Counted from the first letter of the stretch, positions 9,929 to 19,281 are shown. The stretch is DNA of 64,000 nucleotides from Salsuginibacillus kocurii DSM 18087 (GCF_000377705.1 NZ_KB898623.1:588684-652683), one strand, 5' to 3'. The notes: a model not told the origin generated them from the letters alone. Translations and numbers: made by a program.

Positions 9929-11713
9929 TTATACCAAGTAACGTTCCGCTTCTAATACTCGTTCGGCAATGTCACGTTTAAGCTGCACGACATTGGTCGG
10001 CGTATGGCGCGTTAATTTGCGTAGAATGGAGAGCATTGTTCGTAAGTTGTCTCCTGCTTCCATATGAACGAGGGATTCTTTTGCATGAGCTTCTATCCGA
10101 TTAATCGCCTCTTGGCAAACAACTTGAGTATAAAGATGTTTAAGCGCTTCTTTATCAGCACCGTTTTTATTGATCGCTTTTTCAGTTCGTAAAATTGAGG
10201 ATTCCATATTGTAAATATCACTTACAATATCAGCTACATTCATCAATAATTCTTGTTCCTTATCTAGCGCCTCTCCGTATTTCTGCGCACCGTTTCCGGC
10301 AATCATAAGAAAGACTTTTTTTGCGTTTTTAAGCAAGTATTTTTCTTGCTCAAGCAGCTCATCCCCAATTTCCTCTGGCATCATCATCATCAGTTCTTCC
10401 TGCAGCCCTTGAGCCTTTTCTAGGAAAGGAAGTTCCCCTTTCATTGCTTTTCTCATGATCGTGCCAGGGACAAGCATACGGTTAATTTCATTTGTGCCTT
10501 CAAAAATACGGTTGATGCGAGAATCACGATAAATGCGTTCGACTTCGTATTCGGCCATAAATCCGTAGCCACCATGAATCTGCACCGCTTCGTCTGCTAC
10601 AAAATCAAGTGTTTCCGATCCGTATACTTTATTTAAAGAGCATTCGACTGCATATTCAGCGATCGCTTTCGCTACTTTGCTGCCGTCTTCTTGCTCAGCT
10701 TCGCTTAGTTGGCCAAGCTTTTCTTCAAACAAACCTCCTGTACGGTAAATTGTACTTTCAAGCGCGTACGTTTCCGCAGCCATAGAGCCTAATTTTTCTT
10801 GAATGGCGGTGAATTGAGCAATCGGAGTTTTAAACTGCTTACGTTCATTAGCATAAGCAGCTGCCAATTCAATGCCTCGCTTGCTGGCGCCGACTGCTCC
10901 TACTCCAAGTTTATACCGGCCCACATTTAAAATATTAAATGCAATGACATGGCCGCGTCCGATTTCGCCCAACACATTTTCTTTCGGTACTTTTACTTCT
11001 TCTAAAAGCAGGGTACGAGTAGAGGAACCTTTGATCCCCATTTTTTTCTCTTCAGGCCCGGTTGAGACGCCTTCGGTATCAGCGTCTATGATAAAGGCCG
11101 TGAAATGTTCGCCATCAATTTTGGCATAAACGATAAAGACATCAGCAAAGGCAGAGTTTGTAATCCATTGCTTTTCCCCGTTTAAGATATAGTGCGTACC
11201 CTCATCATTGAGCACAGCCTTTGTCTTAGCACCGAGTGCATCCGAACCGGAACTCGGTTCTGTTAAGGCATAGGCTGCGATTTTTGCCCCGTTTGAAAGG
11301 TCTGGCAAATATTGTTTTTTTTGCTCTTCATTTCCGAAGAAGATAATTGGTAGTGAGCCGATTCCAACATGAGCACCGTGGCTCAAGGAAAACGAACCAG
11401 CTCGCGAAAACTTTTCTGTTATTAACGTAGAGCTGATTTTATCAAGCCCAAGTCCAGCATACTTTTCCGGTACATCCGCGCCAAGAAGCCCGAGTTCTCC
11501 AGCCTGTTCTAGCAAGCGCCGAGATATGTCAAACTGGTGACTTTCGAGCTTTTCGACTTCCGGGACCACTTCATTGATAACAAAATCTTCTGTCGTTTTT
11601 GCAATCATTTCGTGTTCTTCCGTAAAATCTTCTGGTGTAAATACTTGCTCCGCTGTGACTTCATCAATAAGAAAGCCTGCTCCTTTGACACCAGCTTCTA
11701 ATGCCTCGCTCAT
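9929..11713 (-). CDS. fadE: Acyl-CoA dehydrogenase FadE
   Basis: FAD-dependent dehydrogenase for the first step of fatty-acid beta-oxidation. The 594 residues match B. subtilis FadE in length; the ACAD core has AYALTEPSSGSDA (FAD/substrate loop) and YRDSRINRIFEGTNEINRML near residue 410. The extra C-terminal helical domain (about 190 residues) is typical of this long subfamily. The ATG at 11713 has GGGAGG seven bases before it; earlier ATGs at 11728 and 11719 lack proper spacing. Third gene of fadN-fadA-fadE. Confidence 0.95.
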   Translation of the reverse strand: MSEALEAGVKGAGFLIDEVTAEQVFTPEDFTEEHEMIAKTTEDFVINEVVPEVEKLESHQFDISRRLLEQAGELGLLGADVPEKYAGLGLDKISSTLITEKFSRAGSFSLSHGAHVGIGSLPIIFFGNEEQKKQYLPDLSNGAKIAAYALTEPSSGSDALGAKTKAVLNDEGTHYILNGEKQWITNSAFADVFIVYAKIDGEHFTAFIIDADTEGVSTGPEEKKMGIKGSSTRTLLLEEVKVPKENVLGEIGRGHVIAFNILNVGRYKLGVGAVGASKRGIELAAAYANERKQFKTPIAQFTAIQEKLGSMAAETYALESTIYRTGGLFEEKLGQLSEAEQEDGSKVAKAIAEYAVECSLNKVYGSETLDFVADEAVQIHGGYGFMAEYEVERIYRDSRINRIFEGTNEINRMLVPGTIMRKAMKGELPFLEKAQGLQEELMMMMPEEIGDELLEQEKYLLKNAKKVFLMIAGNGAQKYGEALDKEQELLMNVADIVSDIYNMESSILRTEKAINKNGADKEALKHLYTQVVCQEAINRIEAHAKESLVHMEAGDNLRTMLSILRKLTRHTPTNVVQLKRDIAERVLEAERYLV

Positions 11714-11753
11714 GTTCATTCCTCCCATTATAGGTATGCTAAAGGTTTAATTT

Positions 11754-12935
11754 TTAGTTAACTAATTCAAAGACTCCTGCAGCACCCATGCCTCCGCCGA
11801 TGCACATCGTAACCACTCCAAACTGTTCACCGCGGCGTTTCATCTCATAGGCCAGGCTAAGCGTCAATTTCGTTCCGGTACATCCTAGTGGATGCCCAAG
11901 TGCAATGGCCCCACCATTTACGTTTACTTTATCGTGATCTAGTTCTAATTCACGTATTACTTGCACAGACTGAGAAGCAAATGCTTCATTCAATTCAAAC
12001 AATCCAATATCTGAAAGCTCCAGACCTGCCATTTTCACTGCTTTTGGTATAGCTTCAACTGGCCCAACTCCCATGATTTCAGGACGTACACCCGCCACAG
12101 CAAATGAGTGAAACTTAAGCAGCGGCTGCAACCCTTCTGCTTTTGCCTGTTCCCGTTCCATGACAAGTACAGCAGCAGCACCATCACTCATCTGGGAAGA
12201 GTTACCTGCAGTTACACTACCCTTTGGATGAAAGGCAGGTCGCAGATTAGCAAGAGTTTCAACCGTTGTGCCTTCACGGACGCCTTCATCAGTCGTAAAG
12301 GTCACGTCTTTTTCAATCAGCTTGTTATCATCGCCCACCGAACGCTGCGTTACGTCTACGGGGACGATTTCTTCCGCAAACTTTCCTTCTTTAATGGCGC
12401 TTGCGGCACGTTTATGACTTTCTGCTGCAAAAGCGTCCTGGTCTTCCCTGCTCACTCCAAATTCATTTGCTACTTGTTCTGCCGTATAACCCATGCCCAT
12501 ATAATATTCCGGCGCTTCATCAACGAGCGTCGGGTTGGGAGCAATAACATGGCCGCCCATCGGAATCATGCTCATTGATTCCACCCCGCCTGCAATAATT
12601 GAATTAGCATGGCCAAGCATGATTTTCTCTGCTCCATATGCAATGCTTTGCAAGCCGGAAGAGCAGTAACGGTTAATCGTAATGGCAGGAACGCCATGTG
12701 GAAGTCCTCCTAGAGCAGCTATACTCCGCGCCACATTCATGCCCTGCTCAGCTTCCGGCATCGCACATCCTATAATGACATCTTCTACTTGAGCAGGATC
12801 ATATTCTCCAGCTCGTTTTAACGTTTCTTTTATCGTTAGAGCCGCGTAATCTTCAGGGCGCACCCCCGCTAATGTTCCTTTTTTTGCTTTTCCAACCGGT
12901 GTTCTCGCACCCGCTACAATAACTGCTTCCTTCAA
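11754..12935 (-). CDS. fadA: Acetyl-CoA C-acyltransferase (thiolase) FadA
   Basis: Thiolase that splits 3-ketoacyl-CoA in the last beta-oxidation step. The nucleophile is Cys91 in NRYCSSGLQ; the second site cysteine is in CIGGGMG near the end, and the GHPLGCTG motif is present. I place the start at a TTG at 12935 because GGAGGG lies seven bases before it and the product then begins MKEAVIVAGARTPVG like B. subtilis FadA. The ATG at 12950 would place the ribosome site inside the gene. It lies between fadN and fadE. Confidence 0.95.
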   Translation of the reverse strand: MKEAVIVAGARTPVGKAKKGTLAGVRPEDYAALTIKETLKRAGEYDPAQVEDVIIGCAMPEAEQGMNVARSIAALGGLPHGVPAITINRYCSSGLQSIAYGAEKIMLGHANSIIAGGVESMSMIPMGGHVIAPNPTLVDEAPEYYMGMGYTAEQVANEFGVSREDQDAFAAESHKRAASAIKEGKFAEEIVPVDVTQRSVGDDNKLIEKDVTFTTDEGVREGTTVETLANLRPAFHPKGSVTAGNSSQMSDGAAAVLVMEREQAKAEGLQPLLKFHSFAVAGVRPEIMGVGPVEAIPKAVKMAGLELSDIGLFELNEAFASQSVQVIRELELDHDKVNVNGGAIALGHPLGCTGTKLTLSLAYEMKRRGEQFGVVTMCIGGGMGAAGVFELVN

Positions 12936-12967
12936 GAGCTTTCCCTCCATTCATTTATTCTCGTTTG

Positions 12968-15355
12968 CTAGTTGCGTAATGGTTTACCTTTCGACAACAT
13001 GTGCTGCATGCGCTGCTGCGATTTTGGTTCAGCAACGAGACTCAGGAAAGCCTCTCTCTCTAAATCAAGCAAGTAATCTTCATCGACAAGTGTCCCTTTT
13101 GGGACCCGTCCACCAGCAAGTACAAAAGCTAATTTATCTGCAATTTTCATGTCATGCTCACTTACTTGCCCGCCAAATTGTAAGGTCTTAGCTCCCAATT
13201 TCATTGCAGCGTACCCTGTCTCTCCAACTACCGGGACTTTTTTGCGAATAGGTGCTCTATATCCTTTCTCAAACAAATCAATGACTTTACGTTTTGCGGC
13301 ATATAAAATATGGTCGCCGTTCGCAATAATGGCATCTCGTTCATTCATGAAGCCATTTTTTGCAGATTCCGCTGCTGACGTGCCGACTTTTGCCATAGCA
13401 ATCGTTTCAAACACTTGATTAGAGATAGCTTGCAAATCAATGGAAGCCCCTTCTGGAAGCCCTTCAAGTTGCTTCATGTAAAGCTCCTTATTTCCACCTC
13501 CGCCAGGAATCAGGCCAACCCCCGCTTCGACAAGTCCCATGTACGTTTCAGAAGAAGCCTGCATACTTGCAGATGGCAGGCAAATCTCTGCCCCACCACC
13601 GAGCGCCATCGCAAAAGGTGCTGTAACTACCGGTTTATCCGAGTAGTGAATATTCATCATCGCTTGCTGAAATTGACGGACCACCATGTCTACTTCCATG
13701 TAGTTATCATCTTGAGCTTCCATTAAAATCATCATTAAATTAGCGCCAACACAGAAGTTTTTGCCTTGGTTGCCTATAACTAAGCCTTTATAATTTTTAT
13801 TCACTTCTTCAAGTGACTTGTTAATCATTTGAATAACATCAAGCCCGATCGAGTTATTAGGAGAATTAAATTCAAGCCCAGCCACTTCATCTCCTAAGTC
13901 GATCAAGGAAGCACCCGCATTTTTCATAATGACCCGGTTTTCGTTTTTCAAGCTTTTTAGATGAATGACTTTTTCATTTGTTTCGATTTCATGATAAGCG
14001 CCCTGGTGATAAAAACGATGAGTTCCTTCGTAAAACGAGGTATACCCTTCCTCCACCATCGTTTCCACCCATTCTGGAATCTTATCGCCTTCTGTTTTCA
14101 TTTTTTCGGTCGTTTTTTCAAAGCCGAGCGCATCCCATATTTCAAATGGGCCTAGCTCCCATCCAAATCCCCACTTCATTGCCTCATCAATGGAGACGAT
14201 GTCATTAGCGATCTCCTGAGCTTTTTCAGCTGAGTAAAGCAAGGTAGATTTAATAATATTCCACACAAACTGAGCGCCTTCATCTTTCCCAAAGCAGATG
14301 GTTTGCAGTTTTTCAGGCAGCTTCTTAGCTTGCTTTGCCTGTTCCACTGCAGGTGTTTTTAGCTTTTGACTTGGTTGATATTCCATAGTTTCATAGTTCA
14401 GTTCTAAAATCTCGCTGCCTTTTTCACCTTTTTGTTTTAAGAAAAAGCCCTGCCCTGACTTACTTCCTAACCAACCACGTTCAGCCATATCGTTCATAAA
14501 AGCTGGCGGGTCGAATACTTCCTTTTCCTCACCATCCACCTGATCATAGACATTTTTTGCGACATGAAGAAACGTATCAAGGCCAACTACGTCAAGGGTA
14601 CGGAAGGTAGCACTTTTGGGCCGCCCAATTAGTGGTCCAGTTACTGAATCAACTTGACCAATTGACAGACCTGCCTTCATCATTTCTCTGACAGTGACAA
14701 GAAGACCATACGTTCCAATTCGGTTACCAATAAAGTTGGGCGTGTCTTTGGCCTCTACTACACCTTTCCCAAGTGTTTCTTCACCGAATTTCTTCATAAA
14801 AGCCAAAATCTCAGGATTAGTATCTTTTGTCGGTATAACTTCTAACAACTTCAAGTATCGAGGTGGATTAAAGAAATGGGTGCCGAGAAAATGAGAGCGG
14901 AACTCCTCAGAACGTCCTTCAGCCATTGCTTCTATGGAAATGCCGGAAGTGTTTGAACTGACAATGGCACCTTCTTTACGGTAATTGTCTACCTCCCCTA
15001 AGACTTTTTGCTTTATATCCAGCCTTTCAACTACAACTTCAATGACCCAGTCCACTTCCCTGAGCTTTTCCATATCGTCTTCCATATTCCCAGGGATTAT
15101 AAGGCCTGCATTCTCTTTCACAGTGAGTGGAGCAGGTTTTTGTTTGTGAAGCTTCTTAACCGCTTCTTTGCTTAAACGGTTCCGAACTGGTTTATCTTTT
15201 AGTGTTAGACCTTTCTTTTCTTCCTCTTTTGTTAGTTCAGACGGTACGATATCTAATAAGTATACTGGAATGCCGAGATTGGCTAAATGAGCAGCAATAC
15301 CAGCCCCCATCACGCCAGATCCTAGTACTGCCACTTTATTTATGCTAGCAGTCAT
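12968..15355 (-). CDS. fadN: 3-hydroxyacyl-CoA dehydrogenase/enoyl-CoA hydratase FadN
   Basis: Bifunctional beta-oxidation enzyme, 795 residues. The N-terminal NAD-binding fold starts VAVLGSGVMGAGIAAHLA, followed by a 3-hydroxyacyl-CoA dehydrogenase C-domain. The crotonase-like hydratase domain is in the C-terminal half (GNQGKNFCVGANL and the oxyanion stretch ALGGGAEICLPS). The ATG at 15355 has a GGGGGAA ribosome site; the open frame to 15394 would run through the FadR operator. First gene of the operon; a fadM neighbour, present in B. subtilis, is not seen here. Confidence 0.96.
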   Translation of the reverse strand: MTASINKVAVLGSGVMGAGIAAHLANLGIPVYLLDIVPSELTKEEEKKGLTLKDKPVRNRLSKEAVKKLHKQKPAPLTVKENAGLIIPGNMEDDMEKLREVDWVIEVVVERLDIKQKVLGEVDNYRKEGAIVSSNTSGISIEAMAEGRSEEFRSHFLGTHFFNPPRYLKLLEVIPTKDTNPEILAFMKKFGEETLGKGVVEAKDTPNFIGNRIGTYGLLVTVREMMKAGLSIGQVDSVTGPLIGRPKSATFRTLDVVGLDTFLHVAKNVYDQVDGEEKEVFDPPAFMNDMAERGWLGSKSGQGFFLKQKGEKGSEILELNYETMEYQPSQKLKTPAVEQAKQAKKLPEKLQTICFGKDEGAQFVWNIIKSTLLYSAEKAQEIANDIVSIDEAMKWGFGWELGPFEIWDALGFEKTTEKMKTEGDKIPEWVETMVEEGYTSFYEGTHRFYHQGAYHEIETNEKVIHLKSLKNENRVIMKNAGASLIDLGDEVAGLEFNSPNNSIGLDVIQMINKSLEEVNKNYKGLVIGNQGKNFCVGANLMMILMEAQDDNYMEVDMVVRQFQQAMMNIHYSDKPVVTAPFAMALGGGAEICLPSASMQASSETYMGLVEAGVGLIPGGGGNKELYMKQLEGLPEGASIDLQAISNQVFETIAMAKVGTSAAESAKNGFMNERDAIIANGDHILYAAKRKVIDLFEKGYRAPIRKKVPVVGETGYAAMKLGAKTLQFGGQVSEHDMKIADKLAFVLAGGRVPKGTLVDEDYLLDLEREAFLSLVAEPKSQQRMQHMLSKGKPLRN

Positions 15356-15375
15356 CGTCTTCCCCCTTTTATCCT

Positions 15376-15393
15376 TGAATGAATACTCATTCA
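15376..15393. promoter_or_regulatory. FadR-type operator
   Basis: TGAATGAATACTCATTCA is an 18-base near-palindrome (one mismatched pair) matching the Bacillus FadR (YsiA) consensus built from TGAATGA and TCATTCA. It lies 21 bases before the fadN ATG, overlapping the likely -10 region (TATATG on the minus strand). Repression of fadNAE relieved by long-chain acyl-CoA is inferred from the known regulon. Confidence 0.88.
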
Positions 15394-15568
15394 TATAGTG
15401 GCAAAAAAATATAGATTTGAAAACGCTTTATCTTTTTATATCTTAAAATATTCAGAAAGAATTAGCAAGTATAAAGTAGATAAAATTTTTATTGGAGCTT
15501 GTTTTTTCTCATAAATGCAAAGCGTTCAGCTCAAACTATAGCTGTAACCAAAAAGAGGAGGGATGGTA

Positions 15569-15826
15569 ATGGATATGCAAAGCCAGCCTGGTCAAGTAAT
15601 GACCCAGCCGCCAAATATCATAACAGTTAAAGACGAACTTTACATTACGGATATGATGGCGTGGAATTTAAACGCTGCCAAAAAAGCTCATTTTTTTGCT
15701 GGCCAGTGTAATGACCAAGAAATATCACAAGCACTTCACAAAACTGCCGCTATGCATGAACAGCATTATAACAAACTTTTAAATCATTTAGACCGCCAAG
15801 CTACGGCAGCCAATCGCATGAATTAA
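15569..15826 (+). CDS. CotF-family spore coat protein (YusN-like)
   Basis: An 85-residue helical protein of the coat F family. The core ITVKDELYITDMMAWNLNAA and a following KLLNHL helix resemble the CotF repeat unit. GAGGAGG lies seven bases before the ATG at 15569; the ATG at 15563 is too close to it. It lies divergent from fadN, where B. subtilis has yusN. A second family member follows at 15839, twelve bases after its stop, so they form an operon. Confidence 0.82.
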   Translation: MDMQSQPGQVMTQPPNIITVKDELYITDMMAWNLNAAKKAHFFAGQCNDQEISQALHKTAAMHEQHYNKLLNHLDRQATAANRMN

Positions 15827-15838
15827 GGAGGGGAAAAA

Positions 15839-16171
15839 ATGACGCAACAAAAAATTAGCAACCCTAAAACGGAAGTACCTGAAACGCCTGCCATGAACGA
15901 CCGTGACTTTATTAATGATATGATCAGCACGGAAAAGTATCTCTCATCTTCTTACAGTATAGCAATGAATGAAGCGAGCCATGATGCACTTTACCGTGAT
16001 ATTAATCAAATAGGTAATGAAACACAGGACTGTCAACGTTCCCTTTTTAATATCATGTTCAAAAAGGGATGGTACAGTTTTGAAGCTGCTTCGCCGGATG
16101 CCTTGCAACAAGAAGCTCAGCAGTTCCAAGGGTACACTTCTCAATTGCCTCATAACGGCGGGCCTCATTAA
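15839..16171 (+). CDS. CotF-family spore coat protein
   Basis: A 110-residue protein with the coat F core: NDRDFINDMISTEKYLSSSY and then a helical part with FNIMFKKGWYSFE, the usual family ending. AAGGAGGGG precedes the ATG. It is distinct in sequence from the 85-residue partner upstream and cotranscribed with it. A strong bidirectional terminator follows at 16199. Confidence 0.85.
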   Translation: MTQQKISNPKTEVPETPAMNDRDFINDMISTEKYLSSSYSIAMNEASHDALYRDINQIGNETQDCQRSLFNIMFKKGWYSFEAASPDALQQEAQQFQGYTSQLPHNGGPH

Positions 16172-16198
16172 AATAAAAGCTTGCATGTACGGCACTGA

Positions 16199-16249
16199 CC
16201 AAAAAGGAAGGAGGAGACGCCAACAATTAGGAGTCTCCTTCCTTTTTTT
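16199..16249. terminator. Bidirectional terminator between coat gene and DUF2573 gene
   Basis: AAAAAGGAAGGAG with GAC pairs with GTCTCCTTCCTTTTT. T-runs flank both sides. It ends the plus-strand coat operon and, on the minus strand, overlaps the last codons and stop of the DUF2573 gene. Confidence 0.92.
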
Positions 16250-16496
16250 CGTTTTGCTTTTGTTTTTCTTCTGCATTTAAAGCTTGAATATGCTGAATGA
16301 CCTCCTTAATACCTTCTTTTCCTGCTGGGTATGTTTCATTCCAGTGACGAGCGAGGGGAGGCATTTGTTTAGATATATGCGTATAAACGATCCAAGCTTT
16401 AACTTCTTCTTTACGCTCAGGAGTCGCTTCGCCAAGCAAGAGCTCCGTATACTTTTCCAGCAAACCGTCCAGCTGTTCTTGCAATTGGTTGTCCAA
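16227..16496 (-). CDS. yusU: DUF2573 protein (YusU-like)
   Basis: An 89-residue soluble helical protein. The opening MDNQLQEQLDGLLEKYTELLL followed by ATPERKEEVKAW and IYTHISKQMPPLARHWN-like segment (here VYTHISKQMPPLARHW) is as in the YusU/DUF2573 family. The tail is rich in Lys, Glu and Gln. The stop lies inside the terminator stem shared with the convergent coat operon. Function unknown. Confidence 0.78.
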   Translation of the reverse strand: MDNQLQEQLDGLLEKYTELLLGEATPERKEEVKAWIVYTHISKQMPPLARHWNETYPAGKEGIKEVIQHIQALNAEEKQKQNEKKEGDS

Positions 16497-16736
16497 TCTA
16501 CATCCTCCTTCAACTGCTGCTAATAATGATTACTTTCTACTTCCTTACAAATGTTTATGAGAACCCTATAAGTAAGCTCATGATTCTTACTTATATCTGT
16601 ATCATTTATCATACCTGAAGCCAGCGTCGTTTGAAATGGGTTAGCAAGACTTGCTTGGAAAAGCTTTTTTCTGCCGGCCACCTAGCATGTCTCGGTTGTA
16701 TACAAAGAATCTTGTATAAGGAAGACGCAGTTACTA

Positions 16737-16816
16737 GTAAAGCCAAGCCTACCGATAGGCTGAGCCTTAGTTGCACGTATAACGTTTCCTTCAACTATTT
16801 ATACATTCTTACGGTG
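16737..16816. repeat. Terminator-associated repeat, copy 1
   Basis: About 80 bases, with GCCAAGCCTACC at the left and the core CCTTCAACTATTTATACATT then CTTACGGTG at the right. The left end lacks the usual AAAGAAAACTTGG. The right end abuts the T-tract of the minus-strand terminator at 16822. Same family as 21971, 38528, 42872, 48104 and 50809. Confidence 0.88.
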
Positions 16817-16821
16817 CAAAA

Positions 16822-16862
16822 TTACATAAAAGACTGTTTCACATTCGTAGTGAAACAGTCTT
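16822..16862 (-). terminator. Terminator after 68-residue membrane protein gene
   Basis: AAGACTGTTTCAC and GTGAAACAGTCTT form a perfect 13-base-pair stem; the minus-strand tail is TTATG then TAATTTTG. It follows the small membrane protein gene and borders repeat copy 1. Confidence 0.88.
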
Positions 16863-16878
16863 ATTATAGTGAACTATT

Positions 16879-17085
16879 CTATTGGACGGTTTTTCTTTCT
16901 TCAGCTGTCTCCTCGGCGTGTTGATTGAGCAGAAGTCCATACAGAAAAGAAAAGACCATACCCGAAAATGCGATGATCTGCAAAGCTGATTGGGCAGCGC
17001 TTCCCGTTGACAAGCTTCCTACAAAGAATAATGAAGCAAACGCCAGCAAGGATATAAAAATCCAAAGCATCCCTTGATCTTTCAT
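16879..17085 (-). CDS. Small membrane protein, 68 residues
   Basis: Two hydrophobic segments (about residues 7-25 and 32-54) joined by a short Gly/Ser/Thr loop (GSLSTGSAAQ), then an acidic-basic tail HAEETAEERK. AAGGAGG precedes the ATG on the minus strand, and a strong terminator follows the stop, so it is likely a real single-gene unit. The N-terminus MKDQGMLWIFISLLAFASLF could look like a signal, but a two-helix hairpin fits better. Family not recognised. Confidence 0.75.
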   Translation of the reverse strand: MKDQGMLWIFISLLAFASLFFVGSLSTGSAAQSALQIIAFSGMVFSFLYGLLLNQHAEETAEERKTVQ

Positions 17086-17763
17086 CTTTTCAACCTCCTT
17101 CTCTTTTCTATGCTATGCTAATGACCAATAGACATGATGAATAACTTCTGTCTTACGTTCTGTTCGACCGATTGCGAATATACAGTCAATACCCTGCGCT
17201 TACTTAAATAAAACCTCTGTCTAAATTGATGATTTTAATGTTTTTCAGAAAGAAGTCTCCCTCTTCAAGCGTATGAAGGGCGAAGCCTAACGCTAAGGGG
17301 CAACCTATGCCTTTGAGCCAAAGGGTATATGCTTGTTCCTGTGGTTACATGGGTGACGGAGATAATACAGCTCTGAATATCAAGAAAGAAGGACTCCACA
17401 TGTCAGCGATGTCTTAGGGGAGATCAACTCTTGGAACAAGAGGGTTAGCTTGGTATATTTCGTCAGCTATCGAAAGTGGCGACAACCCAAGAGTGTGGTA
17501 AATGGTGGGTAGTTCACTTATCATAGCAATATGTTTTTTTAATTGCAATAATTTTTATAAAATTCATTGCAAAATTTTTCCAACATTTTACCCTATATTA
17601 TGCAGTTGCGAACACTAACATAATAGAGGAAGATCACATGGTGACCGTTTTCCCTAAGCATTCTTTAAAAACACTTTACGAACAAGCAATGATGTTGTTT
17701 TACACGTAACCTTGCGATATCGTATAAAGAAGAACGATTTTGATTTTATGATAGGAGAAATAC
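17086..17763. other. Long intergenic stretch with structured, intron-like part
   Basis: No gene. From about 17255 to 17520 base composition rises and many short inverted repeats appear (for example CCTATGCC/GGGTATATG and CTCTTGG/CCAAGAG), with phrases such as GAAGGGCGAAGCCTAACGC. This looks like structured RNA and recalls group II intron domain I, but no reverse-transcriptase gene is present. The remaining 240 bases are AT-rich and hold the promoter of the desulfurase gene. Confidence 0.35.
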
Positions 17764-18903
17764 ATGGTGAAACAAATCTATCTTGATTATAATGCAAGCA
17801 CCCCTGTATCACCGGAAGTAAAGCGCAGCATGATTCCTTTTTTTGACGAAGGTTATGGAAATCCTTCTGCCACGCATTTTGCAGGAACGGTGGGAAAAGA
17901 AGCTCTTGAAAACGCGCGCAAACAAGTAGCTTCTCTTCTCAACGCCTCCAGCGAAGAAATTATTTTTGTAAGTGGAGGAAGCGAAGCCAACAATCATGTA
18001 TTGAAAGGTAGCGTCCATCACGCAGAAACGACGACTCCACATATTATTACTACTGTAATCGAACACCCTGCGATCCTTGAACCTTGTCGTTTTTTAGAGA
18101 AACAAGGAGTAAACGTTACATACCTCGGGGTTAATGAAGAAGGAATGGTCGCACCAGAAGCAGTGGAAGCAGCTATTACTAAAGATACAGTGTTAATTAG
18201 CGTTATGCATGCAAATAATGAAACAGGAGCCATCCAGCCCATTGAGAAGATTAGTGAAATTGCCAAAAAAGCTAATATTCCTTTTCACACAGATGCTTCG
18301 CAATCCACAGGGAAAATTCCTACCAATGTAGATGAACTTGGGGTGGATTTCTTAACCGTAGCTGGCCATAAACTTTATGCCCCTAATGGGGTGGGGGCAT
18401 TATATATGCGAAAAGGTACAGAAATGGAACCGCTCTTACATGGAGCAGGACATGAACTTGGCAGACGTGCTGGCACTGAAAATGTCATATTTGCAGTTGG
18501 CCTGGGGAAAGCATGCGAAATGGCCAAAAGTGTACAGCCTGAGGAAAGCAAGAGGCTTGAAACGTTGCGCGATCAGTTCATGGACGAGCTCGAAGTTGCT
18601 TTTGAAGGCCAGCTGTCACACAATAGCCCACAAGAAAATGTTCTTCCTAACACGTTAAACATAAACATTCATGGGTTTGTTGGTGAAGAACTACTTACCG
18701 GCACCCCACAATTAGCAGCTTCTACTGGCTCTGCCTGCCATGCAGGTGATGTTGCGCTCTCCCCTGTATTAAAAGCTATGGGAGTCTCTGAAGAAAGAGG
18801 AAAAGGTGCTCTTCGCTTAAGCATCGGCCGCTATACCACGAAAGCTGAGATCACTGAAGCTGTTCGTCTTTTAAAGCAAACAGCTGACCGAATAAGTATG
18901 TAA
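17764..18903 (+). CDS. Cysteine desulfurase, IscS/NifS-like
   Basis: A 379-residue class V aminotransferase-fold PLP enzyme, separate from SufS. It opens MVKQIYLDYNASTPVSPEV; the PLP lysine is in VAGHKLYAP and the persulfide cysteine is near residue 325 in TGSACHAGD. HAG rather than SSG after the cysteine is somewhat unusual. AGGAGA precedes the ATG. No scaffold or tRNA-thiolation partner is adjacent; a structured stretch lies upstream and a MITE-like element starts 70 bases after the stop. Sulfur acceptor unknown. Confidence 0.93.
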   Translation: MVKQIYLDYNASTPVSPEVKRSMIPFFDEGYGNPSATHFAGTVGKEALENARKQVASLLNASSEEIIFVSGGSEANNHVLKGSVHHAETTTPHIITTVIEHPAILEPCRFLEKQGVNVTYLGVNEEGMVAPEAVEAAITKDTVLISVMHANNETGAIQPIEKISEIAKKANIPFHTDASQSTGKIPTNVDELGVDFLTVAGHKLYAPNGVGALYMRKGTEMEPLLHGAGHELGRRAGTENVIFAVGLGKACEMAKSVQPEESKRLETLRDQFMDELEVAFEGQLSHNSPQENVLPNTLNINIHGFVGEELLTGTPQLAASTGSACHAGDVALSPVLKAMGVSEERGKGALRLSIGRYTTKAEITEAVRLLKQTADRISM

Positions 18904-19045
18904 ACAATTATAAAAGAGAAACTTACTGATAGTCTAAAAGGGAAAACGGCACTCAAGTTGAGAGGAGCGTAAAGGGGCTGTCCCATAAGTCCGTTTTCGG
19001 AAAACACAACTGGAATATACTCCCTTTCACCACAGGCACAAGTGC

Positions 19046-19087
19046 GACATCGACTTCATCTTCACTATTTGATGTCGCCGTGTCTTC
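19046..19087 (-). repeat. GAAGACAC repeat unit, inverted copy
   Basis: Read on the minus strand it begins GAAGACACGGCGACATCAAA and ends GAAGTCGATGTC; related to the direct copies at 42106-42149 and 57844-57887. Confidence 0.7.
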
Positions 19088-19109
19088 TTTGCTATGGGCA
19101 ATGCTTCAT

Positions 19110-19281
19110 CCTCCTTTAGAGCTACATCCGCTCATTACGGAGTTTTCAACAGCTCGTTTTCGAAGCTGCTGAAAAACTGCTTATCGTTTAAGAAACGGTT
19201 TATCTTTATACTATGACCTGTATAAGGAGGTTAACGGCGCTTAAGCAATCTCGCTTTCCGTGGAGAAGTCGGAAACCAGCA
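19110..19281. repeat. 170-base repeat, copy A
   Basis: Shares GCTGAAAAACTGCTT, the stretch around TTTATACTAT.ACCTGTAT and TTCCGTGGAGAAGT with 28216-28389. It lies within the MITE-like element. Confidence 0.75.
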
